DNA from: Brevibacterium sp. CBA3109
GTDB lineage: Bacteria > Actinomycetota > Actinomycetes > Actinomycetales > Brevibacteriaceae
NCBI RefSeq assembly: GCF_040256645.1
Contig: NZ_CP158281.1
Coordinates: 558,001 to 622,000 of the forward strand
Length of the DNA stretch: 64,000 bases
Direction of reading: 5' to 3'
Of the stretch, positions 16,773-25,724 are shown piece after piece (position 1 is the stretch's first letter; each line of letters starts with the position of its first letter). The notes below the pieces were generated by a model. That model had not been told where the DNA came from. It ran no database searches and was given only the letters and a program-made list of their open reading frames with translations. Position numbers and translations under genes: made by a program.

Positions 16773-18451
16773 GATTGCCTTTCAGCGTGTGTGTCTGCAA
16801 CGGGCTCTGCGGTGGTGGTGGTGGGCTCTGCGGTGGTGACGTCGTGGACGATGCGGCCACCGGCGATCGTCAGCTCGTTGTGCACCTCGGCGAGCCTCTG
16901 TGGGGTGATGTCGAAGGGGTTCGCGCTGGCCAGCGCGAGGTTCGCGATCTGGCCGGTGCGGATGGTTCCGTTGGTCTTCGAGCGCAGCAGGTGCGCGGAA
17001 CCGGAGGTGTAGGCGCTGAGCGCGGTCGACAGGTCGATGGCCTGTTCGGGCAGGAGTGGTGCAGGGTCGCCGGCATCGGGATGCGAACGGTTGACGGCCA
17101 CATGGATGGCCTCCCACGGGTTCGGTGTCGACACCGGCCAATCCGACCCCATCGCCAGGTGCGTGCCCGCATCGGCGAAGGACTTGAACGGGTAGAGCCA
17201 GCGGGAGCGTTCGGCGCCGAGGTAGGGAAGATTGAGGTCGAGCAGCTGCTGGTCGTGACAGGCCCACAGGGCCTGCAGGTTCGCGGTGATCCCGAGCTGA
17301 GCGAAGCGGGGAATGTCGACGGGATCGACGACCTGCACGTGGGCGATGTGATGCCGTCGTTCTCTGCCCTTGACCTCGGAGTCGCTTGGGCCGGTTCCGA
17401 TGGCGTCGAAGGCGTCGAGGGCCGCCTTGTTGGCGGCATCCCCGATCGCATGGCAGTGGATGTCGAAGCCTGCCGCGTCGAGGGCGGCGAAGGATCGGTG
17501 GAGGTGTTCGCGGGTGAAGTAGCTGGTGCCGAACCCGCCGCAGGGACAGCTGTACTCAGCACTCATCGCGGCAGTCCGGGATTCGACGATGCCGTCGAGC
17601 ATGAACTTCACCGAGGTGGTGCGGAAGTCCCCGTGGGTGCGCCGCTGCTCGAGCAGGGCTGCGACTTGGGCGTCGATGTCGTCGACGTCACGGGGCCACC
17701 ACAGGCTGCCGACCACCTCGGCGGACAGCTCGCCGGTGTCCTCGGCTTCGACATAGGCGTCGAAGGGGGAGCGGTGGCCGGAGTAGTCGCCGACGATGGC
17801 GTCCATCCAGGCGGTGATGCCGAAGCCATGGAGGTAGGACTGTCCGGCGAGGAGACCGGCGCGGATGTTAGCATCGGTGGCGGCCGGGACGTGGGCGGAG
17901 ACGAGATCCATGGCGGATTCGTGCAGGCACCCGGTCGGTGCTCCTGCTTCGTCCCGCTCGATCACGCCCCCGGGTGGGGCAGGCGTGGAGGCATCGAGGC
18001 CGGCGAGGTCCATGGCCTTCGAATTCACCCAGGCTGAATGGTGGTCTGCGCTGAGTAAGATGATGGGCCTGTCCGGACTCAGCTCGTCGAGAATCGCAGC
18101 GGACGGTGCACCGCCGGGGAAGTCGGCCATCGACCACCCGCCTCCGGTCACCCAGGCGCCAGCGGCGGTTGCGGCCACATAGTCGCCGATCACCTCGAGC
18201 GAGGCCTCAAGGCCCTGTGTTCGGCTGAGATCGCAGGCCAGAGACTCCTGCCCGCCGAACGTCGTGTGCACATGGGCGTCGACGAATCCGGGCGTGATCA
18301 GCTTCCCCGTGGCCAAGATGGTGTCTTCGGCAGGGTCTGCGGCCACGCCGGTGCCGATCTCGGTGATGATTCCATCGCGGATGCTGATGCGATTCGCAGG
18401 CAGGATGGAGTGACCGTCGAAGATGCTGACGTCGAGAATATCGAGGTTCAT
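16769..18451 (-). CDS. YtcJ-like amidohydrolase (amidohydrolase family 3)
   Basis: 560 aa metal-dependent hydrolase. The first metal motif is FVDAHVHTTF (about 56-65), the bridging-lysine region is VKFMLDGIVE, later metal ligands are in HCHAIGDAANK and HHIAHVQVVD, and the catalytic Asp is in MGSDWPVSTPNPWEA. The last 30 residues are Thr/Ala/Glu repeats. It is translationally coupled to potA and downstream of the aminobutyraldehyde dehydrogenase, so it probably acts on an amide or N-acyl derivative of the imported polyamine (inference). No YtcJ-family member has a well-defined polyamine role that I know of. Confidence 0.85.
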   Translation of the reverse strand: MNLDILDVSIFDGHSILPANRISIRDGIITEIGTGVAADPAEDTILATGKLITPGFVDAHVHTTFGGQESLACDLSRTQGLEASLEVIGDYVAATAAGAWVTGGGWSMADFPGGAPSAAILDELSPDRPIILLSADHHSAWVNSKAMDLAGLDASTPAPPGGVIERDEAGAPTGCLHESAMDLVSAHVPAATDANIRAGLLAGQSYLHGFGITAWMDAIVGDYSGHRSPFDAYVEAEDTGELSAEVVGSLWWPRDVDDIDAQVAALLEQRRTHGDFRTTSVKFMLDGIVESRTAAMSAEYSCPCGGFGTSYFTREHLHRSFAALDAAGFDIHCHAIGDAANKAALDAFDAIGTGPSDSEVKGRERRHHIAHVQVVDPVDIPRFAQLGITANLQALWACHDQQLLDLNLPYLGAERSRWLYPFKSFADAGTHLAMGSDWPVSTPNPWEAIHVAVNRSHPDAGDPAPLLPEQAIDLSTALSAYTSGSAHLLRSKTNGTIRTGQIANLALASANPFDITPQRLAEVHNELTIAGGRIVHDVTTAEPTTTTAEPVADTHAERQS

Positions 18452-18608
18452 GTTCCTCCCGACTTCCTTGTCGAAGGTGAGGCAAGCGCGTCAGACGCAC
18501 TGGCCAGGATGTCATTGCATGTGCACCGGGATATCGGGCCACAGGGTTTCGGGTGAGCTGTTATCGGTTCGTGCCCGAGCTGGTGACTCGACGGCCCCTC
18601 GCGATGTG

Positions 18609-20105
18609 TCAGGACGTGAAGATGGTGTCCTGCCATTCGTGGTGCGGGTCCTCGTGCTGGTCGATGAAGACATGCTTGACCTGCGTGTACTCATCGAATG
18701 AATACTGGCTCATGTCCTTGCCGAAGCCGGAGGCCTTGTACCCGCCGTGAGGCATGTCGGAGACGATCGGGATGTGCTCGTTGATCCACACGCATCCGGC
18801 CTCGATGTCGGCCGCGGCACGCATCGTCCGGTTCGTGGTCGTCGTCCAGGCGCTCGCCGCCAGCCCGTAGCGGGTGTCGTTGGCCAGTTCGATGGCTTCG
18901 TCGTCGGTGTCGAAGGCGATCGCGACGAGGACAGGACCGAAGATCTCCTCGCGCCATACCTCGGCGTCGGTGTCGATTCCGCTGATCAGCGTGGGCGCGT
19001 AGTACGCCGTCGAGTCCGTGTCCCCGGGCAGAGCTTCGCCGAGGTGGTTCGTCGTCGGGACCTGCCCGCCGCAGTGGATTGTGGCCCCGGCTTCACGGGC
19101 GCGGTCGACCATGTCGGAGACTCGTGAGCGGTGAGTCAGGGAGATGAGGGAACCCATGTCCGTGGCGGGCTCGGACGGGTTGCCGACGCGGACGCCGTCC
19201 ATGAGTTCGGTGACCCGATTGGTGAAGGCCTCGAAGTGCTCGCGGGCGACGATGGCCCGAGTCGCCGCGGTGCAGTCCTGGCCGGAGTTGATGAGTGACC
19301 CGGCCACGGCGCCGCGGGCTGCGGCTTCGATGTCGGCGTCGTCGAAGACCACGAGCGGGGCCTTGCCGCCGAGTTCGAGATGGATGCGAGAGCCCTTCGC
19401 GGCGGCGAGTTCCATGATGCGCCGGCCCACCTTGGTCGAGCCTGTGAACGAGGACATGACGACATCCGGGTGGGTGATGAGCGCTTCACCGGCGCCTTGA
19501 CCGTCACCGGCGATGACGTTGATGACACCGGGGGCGAAGCCTGCGGCGGTGGCAGCCTCGGCGAGGATGAGTGAGGTCCCGGGAGTCATCTCCGAGGTCT
19601 TGAGCACGATCGTGTTGCCGGCGGCGACGGCTGGGAAGATCTTCCACGCGGCCATCTGCAGCGGGTAGTTCCATGGGGCGATCGAGCCGACGACGCCGAG
19701 GGGCTCACGCCTGGTCATCGACGTCGACTTCTCCCAGTAGGTACCGGCCGCCAGTCCTGTGAGCTGCCGCGCGGCCCCGGCGAAGAACTTCGCATTGTCG
19801 ATCGAGCCGGGCACATCGAACCCCTGGGCCAGGCGAATGGACTTGCCGGTCTGCTGGGATTCGAGTTCGGCAAGCTCCTCGGCGCGGGCCTCGAGCTGCG
19901 TTGCCAGTCCGAGCATCAGCTCTGCCCGTTCTCCGGGAGTCAGCGCCTTGAAGGCTGGATAGGCGGCCTTCGCCGAGGCGACCGCTTCGTTGACGTCGGC
20001 GGCGTTCGCGAGCGTGTACTCACCGGTTCTCTCACCCGTGGCGGGATTGACGAGTGTGAAGGGGGCGCCGCGGCCTTCGTGATAGCTGCCATTCCAGTAA
20101 TGCAT
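18609..20105 (-). CDS. Gamma-aminobutyraldehyde dehydrogenase
   Basis: NAD-dependent aldehyde dehydrogenase, 498 aa. It has the Rossmann-adjacent APWNYPLQMAAWKIFPAVA (about 142-160), FTGSTKVG, catalytic Glu in LELGGKAPLVVFDDAD and nucleophile Cys in NSGQDCTAATR (near 276-286). Overall similarity in memory is to PatD/Prr-type aminobutyraldehyde dehydrogenases. It heads the polyamine cluster, 157 bp upstream of the amidohydrolase, and would convert 4-aminobutanal from putrescine oxidation to GABA. A weak ribosome site (GGAAG) precedes the ATG. Confidence 0.85.
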   Translation of the reverse strand: MHYWNGSYHEGRGAPFTLVNPATGERTGEYTLANAADVNEAVASAKAAYPAFKALTPGERAELMLGLATQLEARAEELAELESQQTGKSIRLAQGFDVPGSIDNAKFFAGAARQLTGLAAGTYWEKSTSMTRREPLGVVGSIAPWNYPLQMAAWKIFPAVAAGNTIVLKTSEMTPGTSLILAEAATAAGFAPGVINVIAGDGQGAGEALITHPDVVMSSFTGSTKVGRRIMELAAAKGSRIHLELGGKAPLVVFDDADIEAAARGAVAGSLINSGQDCTAATRAIVAREHFEAFTNRVTELMDGVRVGNPSEPATDMGSLISLTHRSRVSDMVDRAREAGATIHCGGQVPTTNHLGEALPGDTDSTAYYAPTLISGIDTDAEVWREEIFGPVLVAIAFDTDDEAIELANDTRYGLAASAWTTTTNRTMRAAADIEAGCVWINEHIPIVSDMPHGGYKASGFGKDMSQYSFDEYTQVKHVFIDQHEDPHHEWQDTIFTS

Positions 20106-20437
20106 AGTGTCACTTCCAACCGAGTTGCACGTCAGTGTGTGGTTTCGGGCGACCAGATGTGTCGCCGGTCACTGTTCATCACACCTTAGCGGAACCACTG
20201 GGCAGATTCCACCGATTCCGTTGCGTGAGATGGCTGTGAGTGGAGAAAACTATTGGAATAAGTACGAGGCGTGCTGAAACAGTGCCGATACTTGCGTATT
20301 CCGTGGATCGGTCTGGTTTGACGCGGGCGTCATTGGCCCAGTGGCGCCTTTCGCCGAAACACGCCCGCCCCACCGAGACGCGCAGTTGGCGTGCGTGTCT
20401 CGGCGGGGCGGCGATGTATCGGCGAAGTGCTGGGCTC
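20106..20437. other. Intergenic region, 332 bp
   Basis: Probably contains the promoter of the aminobutyraldehyde dehydrogenase (minus strand) in its left half. The right half carries the purDC terminator hairpin (20366-20410). No gene is visible. Confidence 0.5.
20366..20410 (-). terminator. Hairpin terminator of the purD-purC fusion gene
   Basis: A 19-bp imperfect stem (one A-C mismatch, one G-U), left arm about 20366-20384 and right arm about 20392-20410, starts 28 nt downstream of the purDC stop on the minus strand. Very GC-rich, no T-run. Confidence 0.6.
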
Positions 20438-22705
20438 TCAGCCGGGGAACTGCTCGCCGGTGAGCTTCTCGAAGGCCTCGATGTAGCGGGCACGGGTCTT
20501 CTCAACCACCTCGGCGGGCAGTGCCGGCGGGGGAGTGTCCGAGGACTTGTCCCAACCGGACTCCGTGGTCAGCCAGTCGCGGACGAACTGCTTGTCGAAG
20601 CTCTCCTGCGCCGTGCCTGCCTCATAACTCCCGGCGTCCCAGAAGCGTGATGAGTCCGGAGTGAGCACTTCGTCGCCGAGGACCATCGTGCCGTCGGGCA
20701 GCGTCCCGAACTCGAACTTCGTGTCGGCGAGGATGATGCCGCGCTCACGCGCGATCGCCTCGGCGCGCTGATAGATCTCGATCGTCAGGTCGCGGGCCTT
20801 CTCAGCCGCTTCGACGCCGATGGTCTCCGAGATCTGCGCGAAGCTGACGTTCTCATCGTGGTCGCCCAGATCGGCCTTGGTCGCGGGTGTGAAGATCGCG
20901 GGCTCCAGGCGGTCTGCTTCGATGAGACCTGCCGGCAACTGGATTCCGCACACGGAGCCGGTGGCCTTGTAGTCGGCCATTCCCGAACCGGTGAGGTAGC
21001 CGCGGGCCACGCATTCGATGGGCAGCATCGACAGGTTCTTGACGATGAGACCGCGACCGGCCACAGCCTCGGGAACGGTGGAGCTGATGACATGGTTGCC
21101 GATGATCTCCGACAGCTGGTCGAACCACCACAGGCTCAGCCCGGTCAGAACCTTGCCCTTGTCCGGGATCTCGGAGTCGAGAACCCAGTCATAGGCGGAG
21201 ATGCGATCCGAGGCGACCATGAGCAGCTGCTTCGCCGAAGCCGCATCGGCGGCTGTGTCGGGAATGTAGAGGTCGCGGACCTTGCCCGAGTACACGTGCC
21301 TCCAGCCCGGAAGTTCGGCAGCCGTGGAGTCGAGCCCAGCCGAGGCCGGTGCCTCTGCGGGTGCCGGGTAGATATCGGCCACGGCGACCTGCCCGCGGGC
21401 GGCCACCTCGGCGATGTCGGTGCGGTGCTGTTCGCCGTCCCACCTGACCTCGTCCACAGCGGCATAGGCCTTGGCCCGTGCCTCGTCGAGGTCGTTGCCC
21501 AGCGAGACGACGGAGAGCACACGTCCGCCGGCGGTGACGATGTCTCCGGTCTCAGCGACGTCCTCGGAGATGACAATGTCCTCAGGGGCGAACCCGGCGC
21601 CCGTGTCTGTGGCGCGGGCGGTTCCGGCATGGAGGATGTGGACGTCTTCGAGCCCATCGGCCGTGTTGAGGCCACGGATGATGTCGCCGGTGCGCGGAGT
21701 GTTCGGGTAGTTCTCGGCGGCCATGACCACGGTCACCGAGGTGCGCGGATCCCAGTCGAGTTCGCCGACCTCGTCGAGGCGCCCCTCGGCGGCGGCGAGC
21801 ATGGTCTGACCCAGCGGGCTGCGCAGGCGGGAGAGCACGGATTGGGTTTCGGGATCGCCGAAGCGGACGTTGAACTCAACGACCCGCATGCCCTTCGAGG
21901 TCAGGGCGAGTCCGCAGTAGAGGAGACCGACGAACGGGGTGCCGCGGCGGGTCATCTCATCGACGACCGGCTGGGCGACGGTGGTGATGATGTCGTCGAC
22001 TGTGCCGGCCGGGAGCCAGGGCAGCGGCGAGTAGGCACCCATGCCGCCGGTGTTGGGTCCTGTATCACCATCGCCGATGCGTTTGAAGTCCTGGGCGGGA
22101 GCCAGCGGCAGAGTGTGCTGGCCGTCGCAGAGGACGAAGAGGGAGACCTCAGGGCCGTCGAGATAGTCCTCGATGACGACCCGGTCGGAGACCTCGAGGC
22201 AGGAGCTGGCATGGGTCAGAGCCTCGGCGCGTTCCGAGGTCACGACGACTCCCTTGCCGGCTGCCAGGCCATCGGCTTTGACCACGTAGGGGGCGCCGAA
22301 GTCGTCGAGGGCGACGGCCGCCTCGTCGGGGGTATAGGCGACCACGGCGCGTGCGGTGGGCACATTCGCGGACTCCATGACCTCCTTGGCAAACGCCTTC
22401 GAGCCTTCGAGGATCGCGGCCTCGGAGCTGGGGCCGAAGACCGGGAAAGAGGACTCACGCAGGGCGTCGGCGACCCCGGCGACCAGTGGTGCCTCGGGGC
22501 CGATGACCACGAGGTCGACGTCGAGTGTCTCCGCCAGTGCGGTGACTGCGACGGAGTCGTTCATATCGACGGCTTCGGTGTGCGCGATCGCTGCAATTCC
22601 CGGGTTGCCGGGTGCGGCGATGACGGCGTCGACCTGGGGGTCGCGACTGAGAGCAAGGACGAGGGCGTGTTCGCGGGAGCCCGAACCGATGACAAGAACC
22701 TTCAC
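20438..22705 (-). CDS. purDC: PurD-PurC fusion: GAR synthetase + SAICAR synthetase
   Basis: 755 aa single frame. Residues 1 to about 445 are phosphoribosylamine-glycine ligase (start VLVIGSGSREHALVLAL, ATP-grasp motifs VKADGLAAGKGVVV and VEFNVRFGDPETQ). After a short Ala/Pro linker, residues about 464-755 are phosphoribosylaminoimidazole-succinocarboxamide synthase (LPGWRHVYSGKVRDLY, SAYDWVLDSEIPDKGK, YLTGSGMADYK, DEVLTPDSSRFW). Both halves look complete. These are steps 2 and 7 of purine synthesis; the genes are adjacent in many actinobacteria, so a fusion is natural. The start is GTG at 22705, 6 nt after a TAGGCT -10, so the mRNA is probably leaderless. Confidence 0.95.
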   Translation of the reverse strand: MKVLVIGSGSREHALVLALSRDPQVDAVIAAPGNPGIAAIAHTEAVDMNDSVAVTALAETLDVDLVVIGPEAPLVAGVADALRESSFPVFGPSSEAAILEGSKAFAKEVMESANVPTARAVVAYTPDEAAVALDDFGAPYVVKADGLAAGKGVVVTSERAEALTHASSCLEVSDRVVIEDYLDGPEVSLFVLCDGQHTLPLAPAQDFKRIGDGDTGPNTGGMGAYSPLPWLPAGTVDDIITTVAQPVVDEMTRRGTPFVGLLYCGLALTSKGMRVVEFNVRFGDPETQSVLSRLRSPLGQTMLAAAEGRLDEVGELDWDPRTSVTVVMAAENYPNTPRTGDIIRGLNTADGLEDVHILHAGTARATDTGAGFAPEDIVISEDVAETGDIVTAGGRVLSVVSLGNDLDEARAKAYAAVDEVRWDGEQHRTDIAEVAARGQVAVADIYPAPAEAPASAGLDSTAAELPGWRHVYSGKVRDLYIPDTAADAASAKQLLMVASDRISAYDWVLDSEIPDKGKVLTGLSLWWFDQLSEIIGNHVISSTVPEAVAGRGLIVKNLSMLPIECVARGYLTGSGMADYKATGSVCGIQLPAGLIEADRLEPAIFTPATKADLGDHDENVSFAQISETIGVEAAEKARDLTIEIYQRAEAIARERGIILADTKFEFGTLPDGTMVLGDEVLTPDSSRFWDAGSYEAGTAQESFDKQFVRDWLTTESGWDKSSDTPPPALPAEVVEKTRARYIEAFEKLTGEQFPG

Positions 22706-22711
22706 CCCACC

Positions 22712-22717
22712 AGCCTA
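22712..22717 (-). promoter_or_regulatory. Leaderless -10 box of purDC
   Basis: TAGGCT on the minus strand, 6 nt before the GTG at 22705. It lies 8 bp from the identical box that serves the divergent gene. Confidence 0.6.
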
Positions 22718-22725
22718 TAAGGTCG

Positions 22726-22731
22726 TAGGCT
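22726..22731 (+). promoter_or_regulatory. Leaderless -10 box of the asparaginase/sterol-carrier gene
   Basis: TAGGCT on the plus strand, 7 nt before the GTG at 22739. No ribosome-binding site precedes that GTG, which supports a leaderless transcript. Confidence 0.6.
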
Positions 22732-22738
22732 TGAGTGC

Positions 22739-24247
22739 GTGACTCCTTCCACTTTCACTTCCGCCGGGGCCGTCGAGTTGGCCGCAGTCGTTCGCAGCGG
22801 ATTCGTAGAATCCCGCCATATCGGTTCCGCCGTCGTCCTCGATCCAGAGGGATCTCCCCTGATCAGCCTGGGTGCTCCCGAGGTTCCCGGGTTCACCCGG
22901 TCGAGCCTCAAACCCCTCCAAGCCATTGCCGCAATGAATCTCGGCGCCGATGTCAGCGGCACGTGGGCGGCGCTGGCCACCGCCTCCCACGCATGCGAGG
23001 CCGGCCATGCCGAGGCGGTTGCCGGGATGCTCGGTTCCGTCGGGCTGAGCCCTGATGACCTGCAATGCCCGTCCGCGCACCCCGCCGACGGGGCCTTCCG
23101 CCGGAGCCTGCAGGAAGCCGGCACAGGTGACCCGAAGTCGCCCCTGTACTTCAACTGCTCCGGCAAGCATGCGGCGTTCCTCATGGCCGCCACGGCTATC
23201 GGCGCGAACACCACGAATTACCTTCAGCCCACTCATCCGGTGCAGGCCAAGGTCGCCGAAGTGGTCGAGGCCTTTGCCAGCGAGAGCCCGGCCGCAGTGG
23301 GCACAGACGGCTGCGGTGCCCCCGTCTTCGCACTCAGCCTGGTCGGTCTGGCGCGGGCGATCGGCCGCGTGGTGCGGCTGGGCAGTGCAGATCCTGCCAC
23401 AGCAGACGCGAACCCGATGACCGCCTCGGCGGCTGAGCCCTATGCCTCTTATGCGAGCGAGGCCCGCACACTGATGGATGCTGTCTTCGCCGAACCCTGG
23501 GCGATCGAAGGCCACGGCAAACCGAACACAACGGTCATCGACCGCCTCGGTGTCTTCGCCAAGGGCGGGGCCGAAGGCGTCATCGTCATGGCCACGAAAT
23601 CCGGATACTCGGTCGCGCTGAAATGCCTCGACGGTTCGTCACGGGCGACGGGTCTCGTGGCCCTGACTCTGTTGCAGAAGGCCGGAGCCCTGCCAGACGT
23701 CGACGACGAACTCCTCGACGAGGTCAGTGCGGCGATCACCGGACCCGTCACCGGCGGCATCGATTCCGAGGGGCGGACGGCAGTTGTCGGTCGGGTCATC
23801 GTGGGTGAAGATGTAGCGAGGATCAGGCAAGAGGGAGAGTCACTGATGGCGATTCGCAGAAGGATTGACCCCGATGAGGGGCGCAACGCCCTTGAGATGT
23901 GGGTGGCGCATTCGGACGCCGACGCGGCACCGGCAGATCGGCCGACCCTGGCCACTGCGGTGAGATTCACTCTCGAGGAACTGGCGTCGCGTGCTGAGGG
24001 CAACAGCGTCGAGGTCCGCGTCCCGCCGTTCGGAGTCACCCAGTGCATTCCCGGACCCAGGCACACCCGCGGAACACCGCCCAACGTCGTCGAAACCTCG
24101 GCGCAGGTGTGGTTGGAGATCGTGACCGGTCAGACCGAATTCTCCGCCGCGCTCGCCGAAGGCTCGGTTGACGCTTCGGGCACGCGCGCGGACATCAGCG
24201 ACTTCGTCCCTTTGTACACATCGGCAGAATTGGAAGGCCGGCGATGA
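22739..24247 (+). CDS. Type II-like asparaginase fused to a bacterial sterol-carrier (SCP_3) domain
   Basis: 502 aa in one frame. Residues 1 to about 365 match the asparaginase_II family (PF06089-type; Rhizobium-like): SRHIGSAVVLDPEG, SSLKPLQAIA, CSGKHAAFLMA, TDGCGAPVFALSL. Standalone relatives end about here. From residue 370 (MAIRRRIDPDEGRNALEMW) to the end it matches the actinobacterial sterol-carrier family protein, with the signature EVRVPPFGVTQC and GPRHTRGTPPNVVE. That family is normally a separate 120-135 aa protein encoded beside purF. The junction has an internal ribosome site and an out-of-frame TGA overlapping the internal ATG, so the fusion may be a recent single-base indel, a sequencing error, or a functional fusion. 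Its stop overlaps the next gene (ATGA). Confidence 0.85.
   Translation: MTPSTFTSAGAVELAAVVRSGFVESRHIGSAVVLDPEGSPLISLGAPEVPGFTRSSLKPLQAIAAMNLGADVSGTWAALATASHACEAGHAEAVAGMLGSVGLSPDDLQCPSAHPADGAFRRSLQEAGTGDPKSPLYFNCSGKHAAFLMAATAIGANTTNYLQPTHPVQAKVAEVVEAFASESPAAVGTDGCGAPVFALSLVGLARAIGRVVRLGSADPATADANPMTASAAEPYASYASEARTLMDAVFAEPWAIEGHGKPNTTVIDRLGVFAKGGAEGVIVMATKSGYSVALKCLDGSSRATGLVALTLLQKAGALPDVDDELLDEVSAAITGPVTGGIDSEGRTAVVGRVIVGEDVARIRQEGESLMAIRRRIDPDEGRNALEMWVAHSDADAAPADRPTLATAVRFTLEELASRAEGNSVEVRVPPFGVTQCIPGPRHTRGTPPNVVETSAQVWLEIVTGQTEFSAALAEGSVDASGTRADISDFVPLYTSAELEGRR
23831..23848 (+). promoter_or_regulatory. Internal ribosome site and TGATG junction at the start of the sterol-carrier domain
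   Basis: GAGGGAGAG (23831-23839) is followed at 23846 by an in-frame ATG that would start a free 133-aa sterol-carrier protein. A TGA at 23844-23846, in the +1 frame of the asparaginase, overlaps that ATG as TGATG. This is the usual architecture of two coupled genes. Confidence 0.55.
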
Positions 24248-25686
24248 ACGCCCAGATCACCCAGACCACCTCATTCATCGGTGGACGCCATGTCCCCTCG
24301 CTGACCACCTACGCCAACGTCGACCCGGCCACGGGCGAGCACCTCGGCGATGTGTCCCGCGGCGGAGCCGACGAGGTCGACCGTGCGGTCAAGGCTGCGG
24401 CCCGGGCGCAGCAGGAGTGGAAGCGCTCGAGCACCGAGCAGCGTTCGAAACTGTTAGTCACCACCGCCGAGGTGATCCGGGCCAACCGTGATGAGATGGC
24501 CGCCCTCGAATCCGAGGACACCGGCAAACCCCTGACCCAGGCCTACGCCGACGTCGACGTCTGCGCCCGCTACTTCGAGTTCTACGGTCACACCATCGAG
24601 TCCTACTACGGGCGCTCGATCCCCATGGCCGAGGACATGCACGTCTACACCCGCCGTGAACCCTACGGCGTGACCGGGCACATCGTGGCCTGGAACTACC
24701 CGCTCCAGCTCATCGGCCGCGCAGCCGCGACCTCGCTGGCCACCGGCAACGCCGCCGTGGCCAAACCCGCCGACGAAACGCCGCGCTCCACGGTTCGCCT
24801 GGCCGAACTCATCCATTCCGTGGGCTTTCCCGCCGGCGCATTCAACGTGGTCACAGGCAAGGGCAGTGAGGCGGGCGCGGCATTGGCAGCCCACCCGGGC
24901 ATCGCGCATCTGGGCTTCGTGGGCTCGACTCAGGTCGGCTCGCAGATCGCTCACGCCGCAGCCGATCGGGTCATCCCGACGGTGCTCGAACTGGGCGGAA
25001 AATCCGCGAACATCGTCTTCTCCGATGCCGATGTCGACGCAGCCATCCCGTCCCTGGTCCGTTCGGTCATCCAGAACGCCGGCCAGACCTGTTCGGCCGG
25101 TTCCCGACTCATCGTCGCCCAGGACGTCCACGCCGAGGTGGTCGAGAAGATGGCGGCCGCGATGGAGAAGGTGACCATCGGCTACGGCATCGACGACCCC
25201 ATGCTCGGGCCCCTGATCTCGACGAAGCAGCAGTCCCGCGTCGAAGGGTTCCTCTCCGACATCGGCAACGCCCAGATCGTCACCGGCGGGACCAGGCCCG
25301 AGGGCCTCGCCGAGGACCTCGTCGGTGGCGCCTTCATCACTCCGACGCTTGTCGACAATGTGTCCCCGGGCTCGAGGATCGCGCAGGAGGAGGTCTTCGG
25401 CCCCGTCGTCGTGGCCATGACCTTCGGCGACGAAGAAGAAGCGATCTCCCTGGCAAACGGCACCGACTACGGCTTGGTCTCGGCCCTGTGGACACAGAAC
25501 ATCTCCCGAGCTCATCGGGTCGCCGCCGAGGTGGAGGCCGGGCAGATCTTCGTCAACACCTACGGTGCCGGCGGGGGAGTGGAACTGCCCTTCGGCGGAT
25601 TCAAGAAGTCCGGCTATGGCCGCGAGAAGTCCATCGAAGCCTTCGACGAGTACACGCAGACGAAGACCGTCGTCGTGAAGCTGTGA
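24244..25686 (+). CDS. Aldehyde dehydrogenase
   Basis: 480 aa NAD(P)-dependent aldehyde dehydrogenase, complete: GHIVAWNYPLQLIGRAAATS (about 141-160), FVGSTQVGSQIA, catalytic Glu in [16 protein letters not shown] and Cys in NAGQTCSAGSR (near 280). Its ATG overlaps the asparaginase/SCP stop. The substrate is not deducible; it resembles betaine-aldehyde and related dehydrogenases. It is distinct from the two polyamine-linked dehydrogenases in this window. Confidence 0.85.
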   Translation: MNAQITQTTSFIGGRHVPSLTTYANVDPATGEHLGDVSRGGADEVDRAVKAAARAQQEWKRSSTEQRSKLLVTTAEVIRANRDEMAALESEDTGKPLTQAYADVDVCARYFEFYGHTIESYYGRSIPMAEDMHVYTRREPYGVTGHIVAWNYPLQLIGRAAATSLATGNAAVAKPADETPRSTVRLAELIHSVGFPAGAFNVVTGKGSEAGAALAAHPGIAHLGFVGSTQVGSQIAHAAADRVIPTVLELGGKSANIVFSDADVDAAIPSLVRSVIQNAGQTCSAGSRLIVAQDVHAEVVEKMAAAMEKVTIGYGIDDPMLGPLISTKQQSRVEGFLSDIGNAQIVTGGTRPEGLAEDLVGGAFITPTLVDNVSPGSRIAQEEVFGPVVVAMTFGDEEEAISLANGTDYGLVSALWTQNISRAHRVAAEVEAGQIFVNTYGAGGGVELPFGGFKKSGYGREKSIEAFDEYTQTKTVVVKL

Positions 25687-25724
25687 AATCGTGACGCTGT
25701 GAAACCGGCAGATCGCGGTCGTCG

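Noticed and set aside
20858..22720. A 620-codon open frame antisense to purDC, and similar long antisense frames at 5889-7085 and 47679-49064
   Set aside because: Biased composition (His/Asp/Arg/Gly-rich), no motifs, and complete overlap with strongly supported genes: expected shadows in GC-rich DNA.
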